From Abyssibacter sp036156195 (lineage in GTDB: Bacteria; Pseudomonadota; Gammaproteobacteria; Nevskiales; OUC007): a stretch of 64,000 nucleotides of DNA. Both the position numbers and the translations under genes were made by a program. The notes under the pieces are model-generated. The model had not been told where the DNA came from. It did not search any database and was given only the letters and a program-made list of their open reading frames with translations. The DNA lies in assembly GCA_036156195.1 (NCBI GenBank), contig JAYZUZ010000008.1:62001-126000 (forward strand). The letters run 5' to 3'. Of this stretch, positions 17,245-25,022 are shown one piece after another. How positions within the stretch are numbered: the stretch's first letter is position 1; every line of letters starts with the position of its first letter.

Positions 17245-18240
17245 ATGACATTGCTGACCTTTGTGCGCCGCGCCGGCGTAGGCCTGGGCCTCGCTGCTGC
17301 CGTTGCCGTTTCAGGTTGCTCCTCCGGGGGTGAAGACAGCACGCCGGTTGCTGCCCCGGTTCAGGATCATCTCGACACGCTGATCGGAGACGAGCCACTC
17401 GATCAGTTGCAGATTGCCCTCGACACCCTGTTGTCTGAGCAAATTGCCGCCAACCTACCCAGCGACGCGGGCGGTCGTGTGCTCGGCAAGTTGTCGGATG
17501 TGCTGCTGGAACTCATCGACGCACCTGACGAACTGCTGGAGGCCCTGCTGTTGTCCGGCGCCCTGCTCATGGATGGTGAAGCCGACCCGGCGGTGTACCA
17601 GATGCTGCTCACCGATACCGGGCAGGAGATGATCGCCCATGTCCAGGGTGCGGTGTTTGATCTGGCAGGCGTGCTGCTGGACGCAGCGGGTTCCGGTGCG
17701 GGCGATCCGGTCAGCAGCCTCGCCGGTGAACTGCTGGCCCTGTCGGATTTGCTGAACAATCCTGCTGCCGTGGCCGACCTCTCCACGCTGCTGGAACCGC
17801 TGGCCGGAGCCGTTGCCGCACTGGAGCTGCTGGATGCTGCCGATTTGGCGATTCCCGAGCAGGGACAGGAGGCGGTGGACACCGTCCTGGACTTGGTCAC
17901 CGGCAGCCTCGGGCGGGTTACGGAACTGCTCGCGGGCCTGTCTGACAGTGACGCCCCCGCCCAGGCACTGCTCCAGCCCATTGAAGCGCTGCTGGGTGGT
18001 CTACTGGCAGCGGCCCCCGATCTGCAGACCGTGGTTGCCGGTCTCCCGGACCGTCTGGGCTTTGATCCTGTGACAGCGACACTGGGGCTGGTTGGGACGC
18101 TGACCGGGCTACTGGATAGCGAGGGGTTGCTCGACCGGGTGAATGGTTTGATCAGCCCGCTAATTGCCCTGCTCGGTCCGCTCACCGGCCGACTCTCGCC
18201 GCTGCTGTGTGGTGTGCTCCCGTTGTGTGATGAGGGCTAG
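17245..18240 (+). CDS. Leucine-rich lipoprotein of unknown function, copy 1
   Basis: 331 aa. Signal peptide with lipobox VSGC followed by Ser/Gly/Glu. The mature protein is almost entirely short amphipathic helices rich in Leu, Ala, Asp and Glu. Conserved blocks include EPLDQLQIALDTLL, LIDAPDELLEALLLSG and ADPAVYQMLL. The C-terminus ends LSPLLCGVLPLCD, two cysteines six residues apart. A paralogue with the same blocks and the same C-terminal motif follows directly. No known domain recognised. Upstream, CGGACGGAGACTCGCC provides a ribosome binding site. Confidence 0.8.
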   Translation: MTLLTFVRRAGVGLGLAAAVAVSGCSSGGEDSTPVAAPVQDHLDTLIGDEPLDQLQIALDTLLSEQIAANLPSDAGGRVLGKLSDVLLELIDAPDELLEALLLSGALLMDGEADPAVYQMLLTDTGQEMIAHVQGAVFDLAGVLLDAAGSGAGDPVSSLAGELLALSDLLNNPAAVADLSTLLEPLAGAVAALELLDAADLAIPEQGQEAVDTVLDLVTGSLGRVTELLAGLSDSDAPAQALLQPIEALLGGLLAAAPDLQTVVAGLPDRLGFDPVTATLGLVGTLTGLLDSEGLLDRVNGLISPLIALLGPLTGRLSPLLCGVLPLCDEG

Positions 18241-18264
18241 GAATCCCACTGCGAAGGCCTGATC

Positions 18265-18296
18265 GCACAGTCGCGAACACGGTTTCGCGGCTGTGC
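18265..18296. terminator. Strong hairpin between the paired lipoprotein genes
   Basis: GCACAGTCGCGAA / TTCGCGGCTGTGC, 13-bp stem including one G-T pair, 6-nt loop. No T-tract, so it may be a weak or rho-assisted terminator or an mRNA-stabilising structure. Confidence 0.45.
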
Positions 18297-18402
18297 GCCG
18301 AATCGCCGCCGTCTGTCAGTCAGGTAAAGAGAACGTGAAGGCATTGCACTGAAACTATCAGTACTCACTGAACGCACTGATTGAAGCACGGAGGCTTTCC
18401 CC

Positions 18403-19401
18403 ATGAACACAATGATTCGACACGGACTGCTTGGATGCGGTCTCGCTTTCACGGTTGGACTGGCCGGTTGCTCGGGTGGTGGTCACGAAGCCTCCACTCC
18501 GGCCCCTGTGACCGATGTACCGATGGTTGATATTGAGCCGCTCATCGGTGGTGAACCGTTGGACAAGCTGCAAATCACTCTGGATCAGCTGCTCATCGAC
18601 ACCCTGGCGGCCCGCCTGCCCGAGGCCGCCGGACGCGAGTTGGTCGCGTCGATTGCCCATGCAAGCATCACGCTGCTGGACGCACCCGACGAACTTCTGG
18701 AGGCCTTGCTGGTGGCCGGAGAGCTGGCCTCAGCCGGTGAGGCTGACCCGGCCGTGTTCCAGACCCTGCTTGCGGATGCCGGCGCCGAGGTTTTCCTGCA
18801 TACCCGTGACGCCGTTGCCCAGCTGCTGAGTGGTCTTGCTTCGCTGGCACCCGGCAGCGAGCGCAAGCAAATGGACAGCTTGCTGGCGGCACTGACCGCG
18901 CTGGAGCAGCTGTTGGCCAATCCAGACGCTCTGGCTGATGCCGGCGTGCTGACACAGCAGATGCGTGCGGTCGCTAGCGAGTTGTCTGCGCTGAACCCGC
19001 AGGCCCTGGACTGGTCACCCGCCAGTCACCAGGGTCTGGCCACGGCGCTGGCTGTGCTGGTGCCCACGCTCAGCCAGACAGCCGGCATGATCGACGGCTT
19101 TAGCGGACCGGCCACCGGTTTCCCCGATGCCGCCATGCTGGGTTCGGTGGAAAACATGCTCCTGGGTCTGGAGGACATCCTGCCCCTGCTGGCCGGAACG
19201 CTGGAAGATCTCGCCAACGGTGAGCCCGATCTCGCTGCGCTCATCGTCGATCTTGCTGCGGAGCTGGATGCACTGCTGGGCGAGCAAGGCGTGCTACCCA
19301 TGGTCGTTGAGGTGCTCTACACTGTACTGGTTGCTGTCCTGACACCTGTCACCGGTGGCCTGTCGGCCCTGCTGTGCGGGTTGCTGCCCTTATGTGACTA
19401 G
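18403..19401 (+). CDS. Leucine-rich lipoprotein of unknown function, copy 2
   Basis: 332 aa, paralogue of the preceding gene. Lipobox LAGC after a 20-residue signal peptide. Shared blocks: EPLDKLQITLDQLLID, LLDAPDELLEALLVAGEL, EADPAVFQTLLADAG, and the terminal LSALLCGLLPLCD. The middle (residues 130-250) has diverged more than the ends. The two genes have the same strand and length and are separated by 162 bp with a hairpin, consistent with an old tandem duplication. Function unknown; a helical envelope scaffold or binding protein is possible but not shown. Confidence 0.8.
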   Translation: MNTMIRHGLLGCGLAFTVGLAGCSGGGHEASTPAPVTDVPMVDIEPLIGGEPLDKLQITLDQLLIDTLAARLPEAAGRELVASIAHASITLLDAPDELLEALLVAGELASAGEADPAVFQTLLADAGAEVFLHTRDAVAQLLSGLASLAPGSERKQMDSLLAALTALEQLLANPDALADAGVLTQQMRAVASELSALNPQALDWSPASHQGLATALAVLVPTLSQTAGMIDGFSGPATGFPDAAMLGSVENMLLGLEDILPLLAGTLEDLANGEPDLAALIVDLAAELDALLGEQGVLPMVVEVLYTVLVAVLTPVTGGLSALLCGLLPLCD

Positions 19402-19460
19402 CACGGGCTCGGCCCATCAGCTCTTGCAGTTGATGAGTGCATGGGGCTTCAACGCAAACG

Positions 19461-19490
19461 GCCGGCGGCGACGAGCCGCCGGCTTCGTTA
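19461..19490 (+). terminator. Terminator after the lipoprotein pair
   Basis: GCCGGCGGC-GACGA-GCCGCCGGC, nine-bp perfect stem followed by TTCGTT. It lies 60 bp past the second lipoprotein stop and before the thioesterase start. Confidence 0.65.
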
Positions 19491-19523
19491 TGCTCAGGGG
19501 CTGATCCGCCCAGGAGAGCGTCT

Positions 19524-20036
19524 GTGTCCCAGTCGACACTCGCACCGCGACCGGTGTCGGCATCCGCTATACGCGGACATGTCTACAAAGTCTTTCCCAA
19601 CGACATGAACGCCCATCGAACCGTGTTCGGCGGTCTGGTTATGTCCACCATCGACCGCCTTGCGCTGGTGGTTGCTGAACGCCACAGCGGCCGTGTCTGC
19701 GTAACCGTCTCCGTCGATGCCATGCATTTCCTGTCGCCGGCCGCCGAGGGGGACACGCTGATCTATGCAGCATCCGTGAACCGGGCCTGGCGGACCTCCA
19801 TGGAAATTGGTGCGCGGGTCATTGCCGAGAACAGCTACACCGGAGAGACCCGGCATATCGTGTCGGCCTACCTCACCTTCGTGGCGCTGGATGAGCACAA
19901 TCGGGCGATTGACGTGCCGCCAGTTCAGCCAGAATCCGAGATCGAGGCGCAGCGGTATCGCGAGGCCGAAGTTCGTCGCAGGCTACGGCTCGAGCACGCC
20001 CAGACCCTGCACGCAATGCGAGAGGGACGAACATGA
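19524..20036 (+). CDS. Hotdog-fold acyl-CoA thioesterase (YciA-like)
   Basis: 170 aa from GTG 19524, chosen because AGGAG lies seven bases upstream. Single hotdog domain of the YciA/acyl-CoA hydrolase type: the MNAHRTVFGGLVMSTIDRLAL helix with the catalytic-region Asn/Asp, then VSVDAMHFLSPAAEGDTL and TGETRHIVSAYLTFVALDE. It hydrolyses acyl-CoA thioesters; chain-length preference is not readable. Charged C-terminal helix rich in Arg and Glu. ATGA overlap with panE indicates co-translation. Confidence 0.9.
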   Translation: MSQSTLAPRPVSASAIRGHVYKVFPNDMNAHRTVFGGLVMSTIDRLALVVAERHSGRVCVTVSVDAMHFLSPAAEGDTLIYAASVNRAWRTSMEIGARVIAENSYTGETRHIVSAYLTFVALDEHNRAIDVPPVQPESEIEAQRYREAEVRRRLRLEHAQTLHAMREGRT

Positions 20037-21067
20037 GAAATCCGATGACGATTGGCGTGGCCGGGGCCGGCAGCATTGGCGCCTATCTGGGCGCCCGCTT
20101 GGCGGCGGCAGGCCACCGCGTCCGGCTGCTGGGACGCCAACGCCTGGCGGATGCCGTTGCCGAACAGGGGCTGCGCGTCAGCTCGCTGGAGGGCTTTGAT
20201 CAGACGCTGGCTGCCGATGCGCTGGATGTCGTGACCAACGCTGCCGAACTGGCGGGCTGTGACCTCATCCTGGTGACAACCAAGAGTCACGACACCGAGG
20301 CCATGGCGTGTTCGCTGGCACCTCATCTGAACAAAGGCGCGACCGTGGTGAGTTTTCAGAACGGTGTGCGCAACCCTGCCGTGCTGCGCGAACGCTTGCC
20401 TGATCAGCATGTATTGGCGGGCATGGTGCCCTACAACGTGATCTGGGCCGACGCTGCACATTTCCATCAGGGTACGAGTGGATCACTGGTCGTGGAAACC
20501 GGTGAGCCGCTCGACCACATCGCCCGCGCCGTCGGCGAGGCATTCAAGCAGGCGGACTTGCCCGTTGTGCTGGAGGAGGACATCGACGCTGTGCAATGGG
20601 GCAAGCTGGTGGTCAACCTCAATAACGCGACGAATGCCCTGTCAGGCATACCGCTACAGGCGCAGCTTGCCGATCGGGATTATCGACGTGCGACAGCGGC
20701 TGCGCAGCGGGAAGCACTGGCCCTCATCACGGCGGCGGGTTTTGCCGTCAAGCGCTCCGGCAAAATGTTGCCGACGCTCATGCCGAAGATTCTGGTTGCG
20801 CCCGACTGGCTGTTCCGGCGGGTGGCTGCGGGCATGGTCAAGGTGGATCCGCAGGCGCGGTCGTCCATGTGGGAGGACCTGACAAAAGGTCGCAAGACAG
20901 AGATTGACTACCTCAATGGTGAGATCGTCCGGCTGGCCGAGAGCATCGGGCGCCAGGCGCCCATCAACGCGGCGGTTTGTCAGCTGATCCACGCCGCCGA
21001 ACAGGCTCAGGCCTCCCCCGAGCTCGGGTCGCAGGCGCTACTCGAACAACTCGGCGTACGACGCTAA
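20033..21067 (+). CDS. panE: 2-dehydropantoate 2-reductase family protein
   Basis: 344 aa. N-terminal NADP-binding GVAGAGSIGAYLGARLAAAGH, then LILVTTKSHDTEAM and VVSFQNGVRNPAVLRE. The middle carries the catalytic Lys in AVQWGKLVVNLNNATNALSG. The C-terminal helical domain holds SSMWEDLTKGRKTEIDYLNGEIVRLA. These are ketopantoate reductase motifs. The pathway role (pantothenate and CoA) fits its coupling to a thioesterase, but the family also contains ApbA-like paralogues, so the symbol is tentative. Coupled by ATGA to the upstream gene. Confidence 0.88.
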   Translation: MRNPMTIGVAGAGSIGAYLGARLAAAGHRVRLLGRQRLADAVAEQGLRVSSLEGFDQTLAADALDVVTNAAELAGCDLILVTTKSHDTEAMACSLAPHLNKGATVVSFQNGVRNPAVLRERLPDQHVLAGMVPYNVIWADAAHFHQGTSGSLVVETGEPLDHIARAVGEAFKQADLPVVLEEDIDAVQWGKLVVNLNNATNALSGIPLQAQLADRDYRRATAAAQREALALITAAGFAVKRSGKMLPTLMPKILVAPDWLFRRVAAGMVKVDPQARSSMWEDLTKGRKTEIDYLNGEIVRLAESIGRQAPINAAVCQLIHAAEQAQASPELGSQALLEQLGVRR

Positions 21068-21145
21068 CGCACGCAACGGTGCGGTCATGCTCTGCGGGTA
21101 TACCCCATGGCTGGACCGCGCGTGAAGTCGACAGTAGGAGCATGC

Positions 21146-22576
21146 ATGCGAAGACGGACCAAGATTGTCGCCACCCTGGGCCCCGCCACCGATGGCGCCG
21201 GGACCATCCGGGACCTCGTCCTGGCCGGGATGAATGTTGCGCGGGTGAATTTCTCGCACGCCACGCATGATGAACACCGTCGGCGCATCGATGCCGTGCG
21301 CAAGGCGGCCGAGGACACGGGTCGGGAGGTCGCCATCCTGGTCGACCTGCAAGGCCCCAAGATTCGCATCGAAGGCTTTGCCGACGGGCCGGTGCAACTC
21401 GAGGACGGAGCCCAGTTCACGCTGGACACGGCGCTGGACCACAAGGCCGGAACCGTCGAGCGGGTCGGTATTAGCTACCCGGCGTTGACCACCGACGTTC
21501 AGGCCGGCGATGTGCTGTTGCTGAACGACGGTGCCATTCGCTTGGAGGTCGAGGCCATCGACGGTCCGGCCGTGCAGTGCCGCGTGGTGTCCGGCGGATT
21601 GCTGTCAGACCGCAAGGGCATTAACCGCCTGGGCGGGGGGTTGTCGGCCGAAACGCTCACCGACAAGGACCGCGAAGACGTCAAACTGGCCGCCGAAATC
21701 GGTGCCGATTTCGTGGCTGTATCGTTTCCGCGTACGGCGGCCGACATGCAGGCCGCGCGCGACCTTTGTGAATCCCACGGGCTGGACGCCCATCTCATCG
21801 CCAAGATCGAACGGGCCGAGGCGCTGGATGATCTGGAATCCATTGTTGAAGCCTCCGATGGCGTCATGGTGGCGCGCGGTGACCTCGGTGTGGAGATCGG
21901 CGATGCCGAACTGCCGGCCGTGCAGAAGCGCATCATCGCCCTGGCCCGCGAGATGAATCGTGTGGTGATTACCGCCACGCAGATGATGGAATCCATGGTC
22001 CACCAGCCCATCCCTACCCGGGCGGAGGTGCTAGACGTGGCCAATGCGGTCATGGACGGTACCGACGCTGTGATGCTGTCGGCGGAGACGGCGGCCGGCA
22101 AATATCCGGTCAAGGCGGTCGATGCGATGGTGCGCGTCTGCCTCGGCGCCGAGAAGCACCTGGTGTCCCGGCGTAAACGGTCAAAAAAGGCGGACCATTT
22201 CGCCCGCACCGATGAAGCCATTGCCATGGCGACCATGTACACGGCCCGGCACATGCACGCCCAGGCCATCATCTCGCTCACCGAATCGGGCGCCACCGCA
22301 CGCATGATGTCGCGGCAGGACATCGGCATCCCCATCTTCGCGATGACCCGGTTTGCTTCCACGCGTCAGCGCATGTGTTTATGCCGAGGCGTCTATCCCA
22401 TTCACTTCGACGCCACGCATCTGGATTCCTCGCTCAAACCCATTCGTGAGGCGATTAATTGCCTGCGCGACCGCGGTCTGGTGGCCGACGGCGACCGTGT
22501 GCTCATCACCAAAGGTGACTTTACCGGTCCCGGCGGTACCAATGCCTTGAAAATCGTGACGGTGGGTGAGTATTAG
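21146..22576 (+). CDS. pyk: Pyruvate kinase
   Basis: 476 aa; converts phosphoenolpyruvate and ADP to pyruvate and ATP, the last step of glycolysis. Start ATG 21146 (MRRRTKIVATLGPATD) has TAGGAG five bases upstream. Motifs: NVARVNFSHATHDEH, VDLQGPKIRI, the catalytic lysine region HLIAKIERAEALDDL, MVARGDLGVEIG and ITATQMMESM. C-terminal regulatory domain from about residue 345. Closest in pattern to the type II (PykA-like) bacterial enzymes. Transcribed alone; convergent with a hydrolase gene. Confidence 0.97.
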   Translation: MRRRTKIVATLGPATDGAGTIRDLVLAGMNVARVNFSHATHDEHRRRIDAVRKAAEDTGREVAILVDLQGPKIRIEGFADGPVQLEDGAQFTLDTALDHKAGTVERVGISYPALTTDVQAGDVLLLNDGAIRLEVEAIDGPAVQCRVVSGGLLSDRKGINRLGGGLSAETLTDKDREDVKLAAEIGADFVAVSFPRTAADMQAARDLCESHGLDAHLIAKIERAEALDDLESIVEASDGVMVARGDLGVEIGDAELPAVQKRIIALAREMNRVVITATQMMESMVHQPIPTRAEVLDVANAVMDGTDAVMLSAETAAGKYPVKAVDAMVRVCLGAEKHLVSRRKRSKKADHFARTDEAIAMATMYTARHMHAQAIISLTESGATARMMSRQDIGIPIFAMTRFASTRQRMCLCRGVYPIHFDATHLDSSLKPIREAINCLRDRGLVADGDRVLITKGDFTGPGGTNALKIVTVGEY

Positions 22577-22606
22577 GGACTTGTGCCTCGCACCCCAGAT
22601 TCGCGG

Positions 22607-23428
22607 TTAGATCGACAACAAAAAGTCGTTGACCAGAGTGGCGACCCGCCGTGGATCTTCCAGGCCCGCCAGGTGGGCGATGCCATCCAGCACTTCAAAG
22701 CGGGCGCCGGGAATGGCGTCGGCCATGCGCCGGGTTTCCGCAACCGGGAAGGTGGCGTCCTCGGCACCGGCCACGACCAGCACGGGAATGCGGATCGTGG
22801 ATAGCGTGGCCAACTGGTCCGGGCGCTCCGGGACCACGCTACGGATGGCCCAGTGCACGGATCGACCATCGATATGGCGCAGTTCGTCGCGGATCTGCTG
22901 GATGACCTGCGGCCGGTCGCGCCGGGTGGTTGGGCCGACGAAGGCATCGATGGCCACGCGCTCCAGCGGGCGCGGGATGTGGCCCGCGCGCTGGATGATG
23001 GTGCTGAGCACCAGAAATTCCAGTCGCTGACGCCAGCCCACCGGCGAGCCGGTGCAGTTCATCAGCACGGCGGCGCGGAGTCGCTCCGGTGCCATCGCGG
23101 CCAGCGTGCCACCCATCATGCCGCCCCAGGAGTTGCCGACAAAGACCGCCTGGCCCGGCGTTGTCTCGATGGCATCCAGCACAGCGAGCGCGCTGAGTAC
23201 ACAGGCCGGGAAGTCGAAGCCGCTTTGTAAAGCCTGGCTGCGCCCCTGGCCGGGCGGGTCGATCAGCACGACTTGATGGTCGGCGGCGTGATGCGCGGCC
23301 TGGCCCAGCCACATATCGCCGCTCATGAGCAGGCTCGGCCAGAACAGCATGACCGGTCCATTGGCCGGTCCGACCTGCACATGCAGATGGCCGAGGGGGG
23401 TGGGAATGCTGCGGGTGTCCAGTTCCAT
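22607..23428 (-). CDS. Alpha/beta hydrolase
   Basis: 273 aa, cytoplasmic (no signal peptide). Nucleophile elbow GNSWGG near residue 98, oxyanion region FWPSLLMSGDMW, candidate Asp in VVAGAEDATFPV and the histidine in LDGIAHLAGLEDP near the C-terminus. The order fits the 3-oxoadipate enol-lactonase/BphD-like branch (VLIDPPGQGRS), but the substrate is undetermined. The gene lies 22 bp downstream of the secreted lipase-like gene on the same strand and may share its transcript. Confidence 0.85.
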   Translation of the reverse strand: MELDTRSIPTPLGHLHVQVGPANGPVMLFWPSLLMSGDMWLGQAAHHAADHQVVLIDPPGQGRSQALQSGFDFPACVLSALAVLDAIETTPGQAVFVGNSWGGMMGGTLAAMAPERLRAAVLMNCTGSPVGWRQRLEFLVLSTIIQRAGHIPRPLERVAIDAFVGPTTRRDRPQVIQQIRDELRHIDGRSVHWAIRSVVPERPDQLATLSTIRIPVLVVAGAEDATFPVAETRRMADAIPGARFEVLDGIAHLAGLEDPRRVATLVNDFLLSI

Positions 23429-23449
23429 GTGCCGGCTCCGTCCGTGGGG

Positions 23450-24229
23450 CTAGTGAGCGATTGTGTCGAAGTGCCCTGACACGAGAAAGTTGCGGGTCAG
23501 CGTGATGACGCGGTCATCGCGCATGATGAATGTGTGGCTGGCGTCCACCGTGCGGAACGCCTGCATGCCATCGAGCTTGGCGCTGGCCACGGAGACCTTG
23601 CCGTCATCCGGTCCGGGTATCCAGGCCGAGAACAGCGGGTTGTAGCTGCGGGTGCCGGTGATGATGCCGAGGCTAAATGTCGCGGGGCCCAGTCTGGCGG
23701 GCAAGTCGTCGGGTCCGGTGCCCAGCGTGGATCCAGCCGGGCCATTCCACCAGCGAAACGGCGGCCAGTGACCCATGCGATCGACCAGCTCGCTGCCGTG
23801 ATTGGGAGGGCTGAGCATGACCACCCGCCCAATGGCCGGTGCGTCGTCCAGCGTGGCCAACTGGCGCACGAGGATGCCGCCCATGGAATGTGTCACGAAG
23901 TCGATCGGAGTGTCGGCGTCGTCCCGACACTGGTGGATGGCCGGGAGGACCACCTCGCGGGCCAGCTCGGCAACGGTGGCGGTGGTCGAGGGGTAGTTGA
24001 TATTGCAGACGCGGCGGCCGGTTGCAGCCAATGCGTCTGCCAGGGGCTGCATGGACCGCGCGGAACGCGCCAAGCCATGCAGCAACACCACCGGCCCGCT
24101 GGCAACGGATTCCGAGGGCGCTGCACCGGCGGGTGCGACCATGGCGGCGCAGCTCAGGCCGATGGCCAGCCGCGCCGCGTTGCGCAGCGGCCTATAAATG
24201 CAGGCCGCACTCCGTCTTGGGCTTGCCAA
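23450..24229 (-). CDS. Secreted lipase-like alpha/beta hydrolase
   Basis: About 259 aa from a TTG at 24229; GTG 24253 and ATG 24346 are alternatives. All candidate starts lie inside the cysH 3' end, so the genes overlap. The stretch NAARLAIGLSCAAMVAPAGAA reads as a signal peptide after a basic n-region. The mature part has VVLLHGLARSARSM (oxyanion), THSMGG (nucleophile elbow), SPPNHGSELVDRMG and ASHTFIMRDD (catalytic His). It resembles small bacterial lipases/esterases of the EstA-PGAP1 type that need no foldase. Substrate unknown. Confidence 0.8.
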   Translation of the reverse strand: MASPRRSAACIYRPLRNAARLAIGLSCAAMVAPAGAAPSESVASGPVVLLHGLARSARSMQPLADALAATGRRVCNINYPSTTATVAELAREVVLPAIHQCRDDADTPIDFVTHSMGGILVRQLATLDDAPAIGRVVMLSPPNHGSELVDRMGHWPPFRWWNGPAGSTLGTGPDDLPARLGPATFSLGIITGTRSYNPLFSAWIPGPDDGKVSVASAKLDGMQAFRTVDASHTFIMRDDRVITLTRNFLVSGHFDTIAH

Positions 24230-24911
24230 TCCAGCGTCCGGCGCGGCCCTCACCCTTGACGGTGCAATGGGTGCAGCCAATCGACTGGTAGCCCTGCGCC
24301 ACCAGTGGGTGAAACGGCAGGCCGTGGTCGCGGATATAGGCTTCACGCTCGTCCTTGGTCACGTCGATCATCGGGTTGAACTTGATGATGCCTCGACGCT
24401 CTTCAAAGATCTCCATTTCCGAGCGCGTGTCGGTCTGCCAGCGCATCAGGCTGGAGATCCACACGTGGTAGTTGGGCTTGATTGCTTCCAGCGGCTCGAC
24501 CTTGTTGATGGAGCAGCAGAAGTCGGGATCGTGGCTCCAGGTCTTGTCCTTGCGCGTGAACTCGTGCTTCCACTCCTCGGCCTTGAGCGCCTGGACCCGC
24601 AGGCCGTACTCGGCTGCCAGAAACTCCCGGTACTTCACGGTCTCCTCGAAATGGTAGCCCGTGTCGATAAAGGAGATTTCCTGATCTGGCCGGATGTTGG
24701 AAATGATGTGCAGGAAATAGGCGGAGGTCGCGGCGAATGACGAGGTGACCAACACCTTGGCCGGGTCAAAGTCTTCGTAGACCTTGCGAATCCGGTCACC
24801 AAACGCCAGCGGCGCATAGGCGGCGTTCAGGGCCTCCAGGTCGGCTGCGGTCAACCCGGCCGAATTGCCGGCGGGTTGGTCTTCGATGTTCAGCACGGTG
24901 GCGCTCTGCAT
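24192..24911 (-). CDS. cysH: Assimilatory adenylyl-sulfate (APS) reductase
   Basis: About 239 aa from ATG 24911 (ATG 24929 also possible). It reduces activated sulfate to sulfite in sulfate assimilation. Visible features: the P-loop-like SSFAATSAYFLHII, ISFIDTGYHFEET, and the C-terminal catalytic cysteine in ECGLHL. It also has FCCSINKVEPL and GCTHCT, the CC...CxxC set that holds a [4Fe-4S] cluster. This cysteine set is diagnostic of the APS-specific reductases rather than the PAPS-specific E. coli type. No cysI/cysJ or cysDN is in the window. Confidence 0.94.
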   Translation of the reverse strand: MQSATVLNIEDQPAGNSAGLTAADLEALNAAYAPLAFGDRIRKVYEDFDPAKVLVTSSFAATSAYFLHIISNIRPDQEISFIDTGYHFEETVKYREFLAAEYGLRVQALKAEEWKHEFTRKDKTWSHDPDFCCSINKVEPLEAIKPNYHVWISSLMRWQTDTRSEMEIFEERRGIIKFNPMIDVTKDEREAYIRDHGLPFHPLVAQGYQSIGCTHCTVKGEGRAGRWIGKPKTECGLHL

Positions 24912-24984
24912 GGTCTGGTCCCATTCCAACTGCGACGCGCAGTGTAGGGGCGCGCTCTGGCCGCCACCAGAGACCGGCCGGGAT

Positions 24985-25020
24985 TGGAATAAGGTAAGAA
25001 GCGGGCAGTGCGACGCCCGC
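24985..25020 (-). terminator. Terminator of penicillin-acylase-like gene 1
   Basis: On the minus strand GCGGGC-loop-GCCCGC is followed by TTCTTACCTTATTCC. Six-bp stem, eight-nt loop, immediately past the stop at 25023. Confidence 0.55.
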
Positions 25021-25022
25021 CG

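Noticed and set aside
17245..19401. Coding tandem repeats or a repeat-toxin in the leucine-rich lipoproteins
   Set aside because: The leucine-rich segments are irregular, without a fixed period, and no glycine-rich calcium repeats occur.
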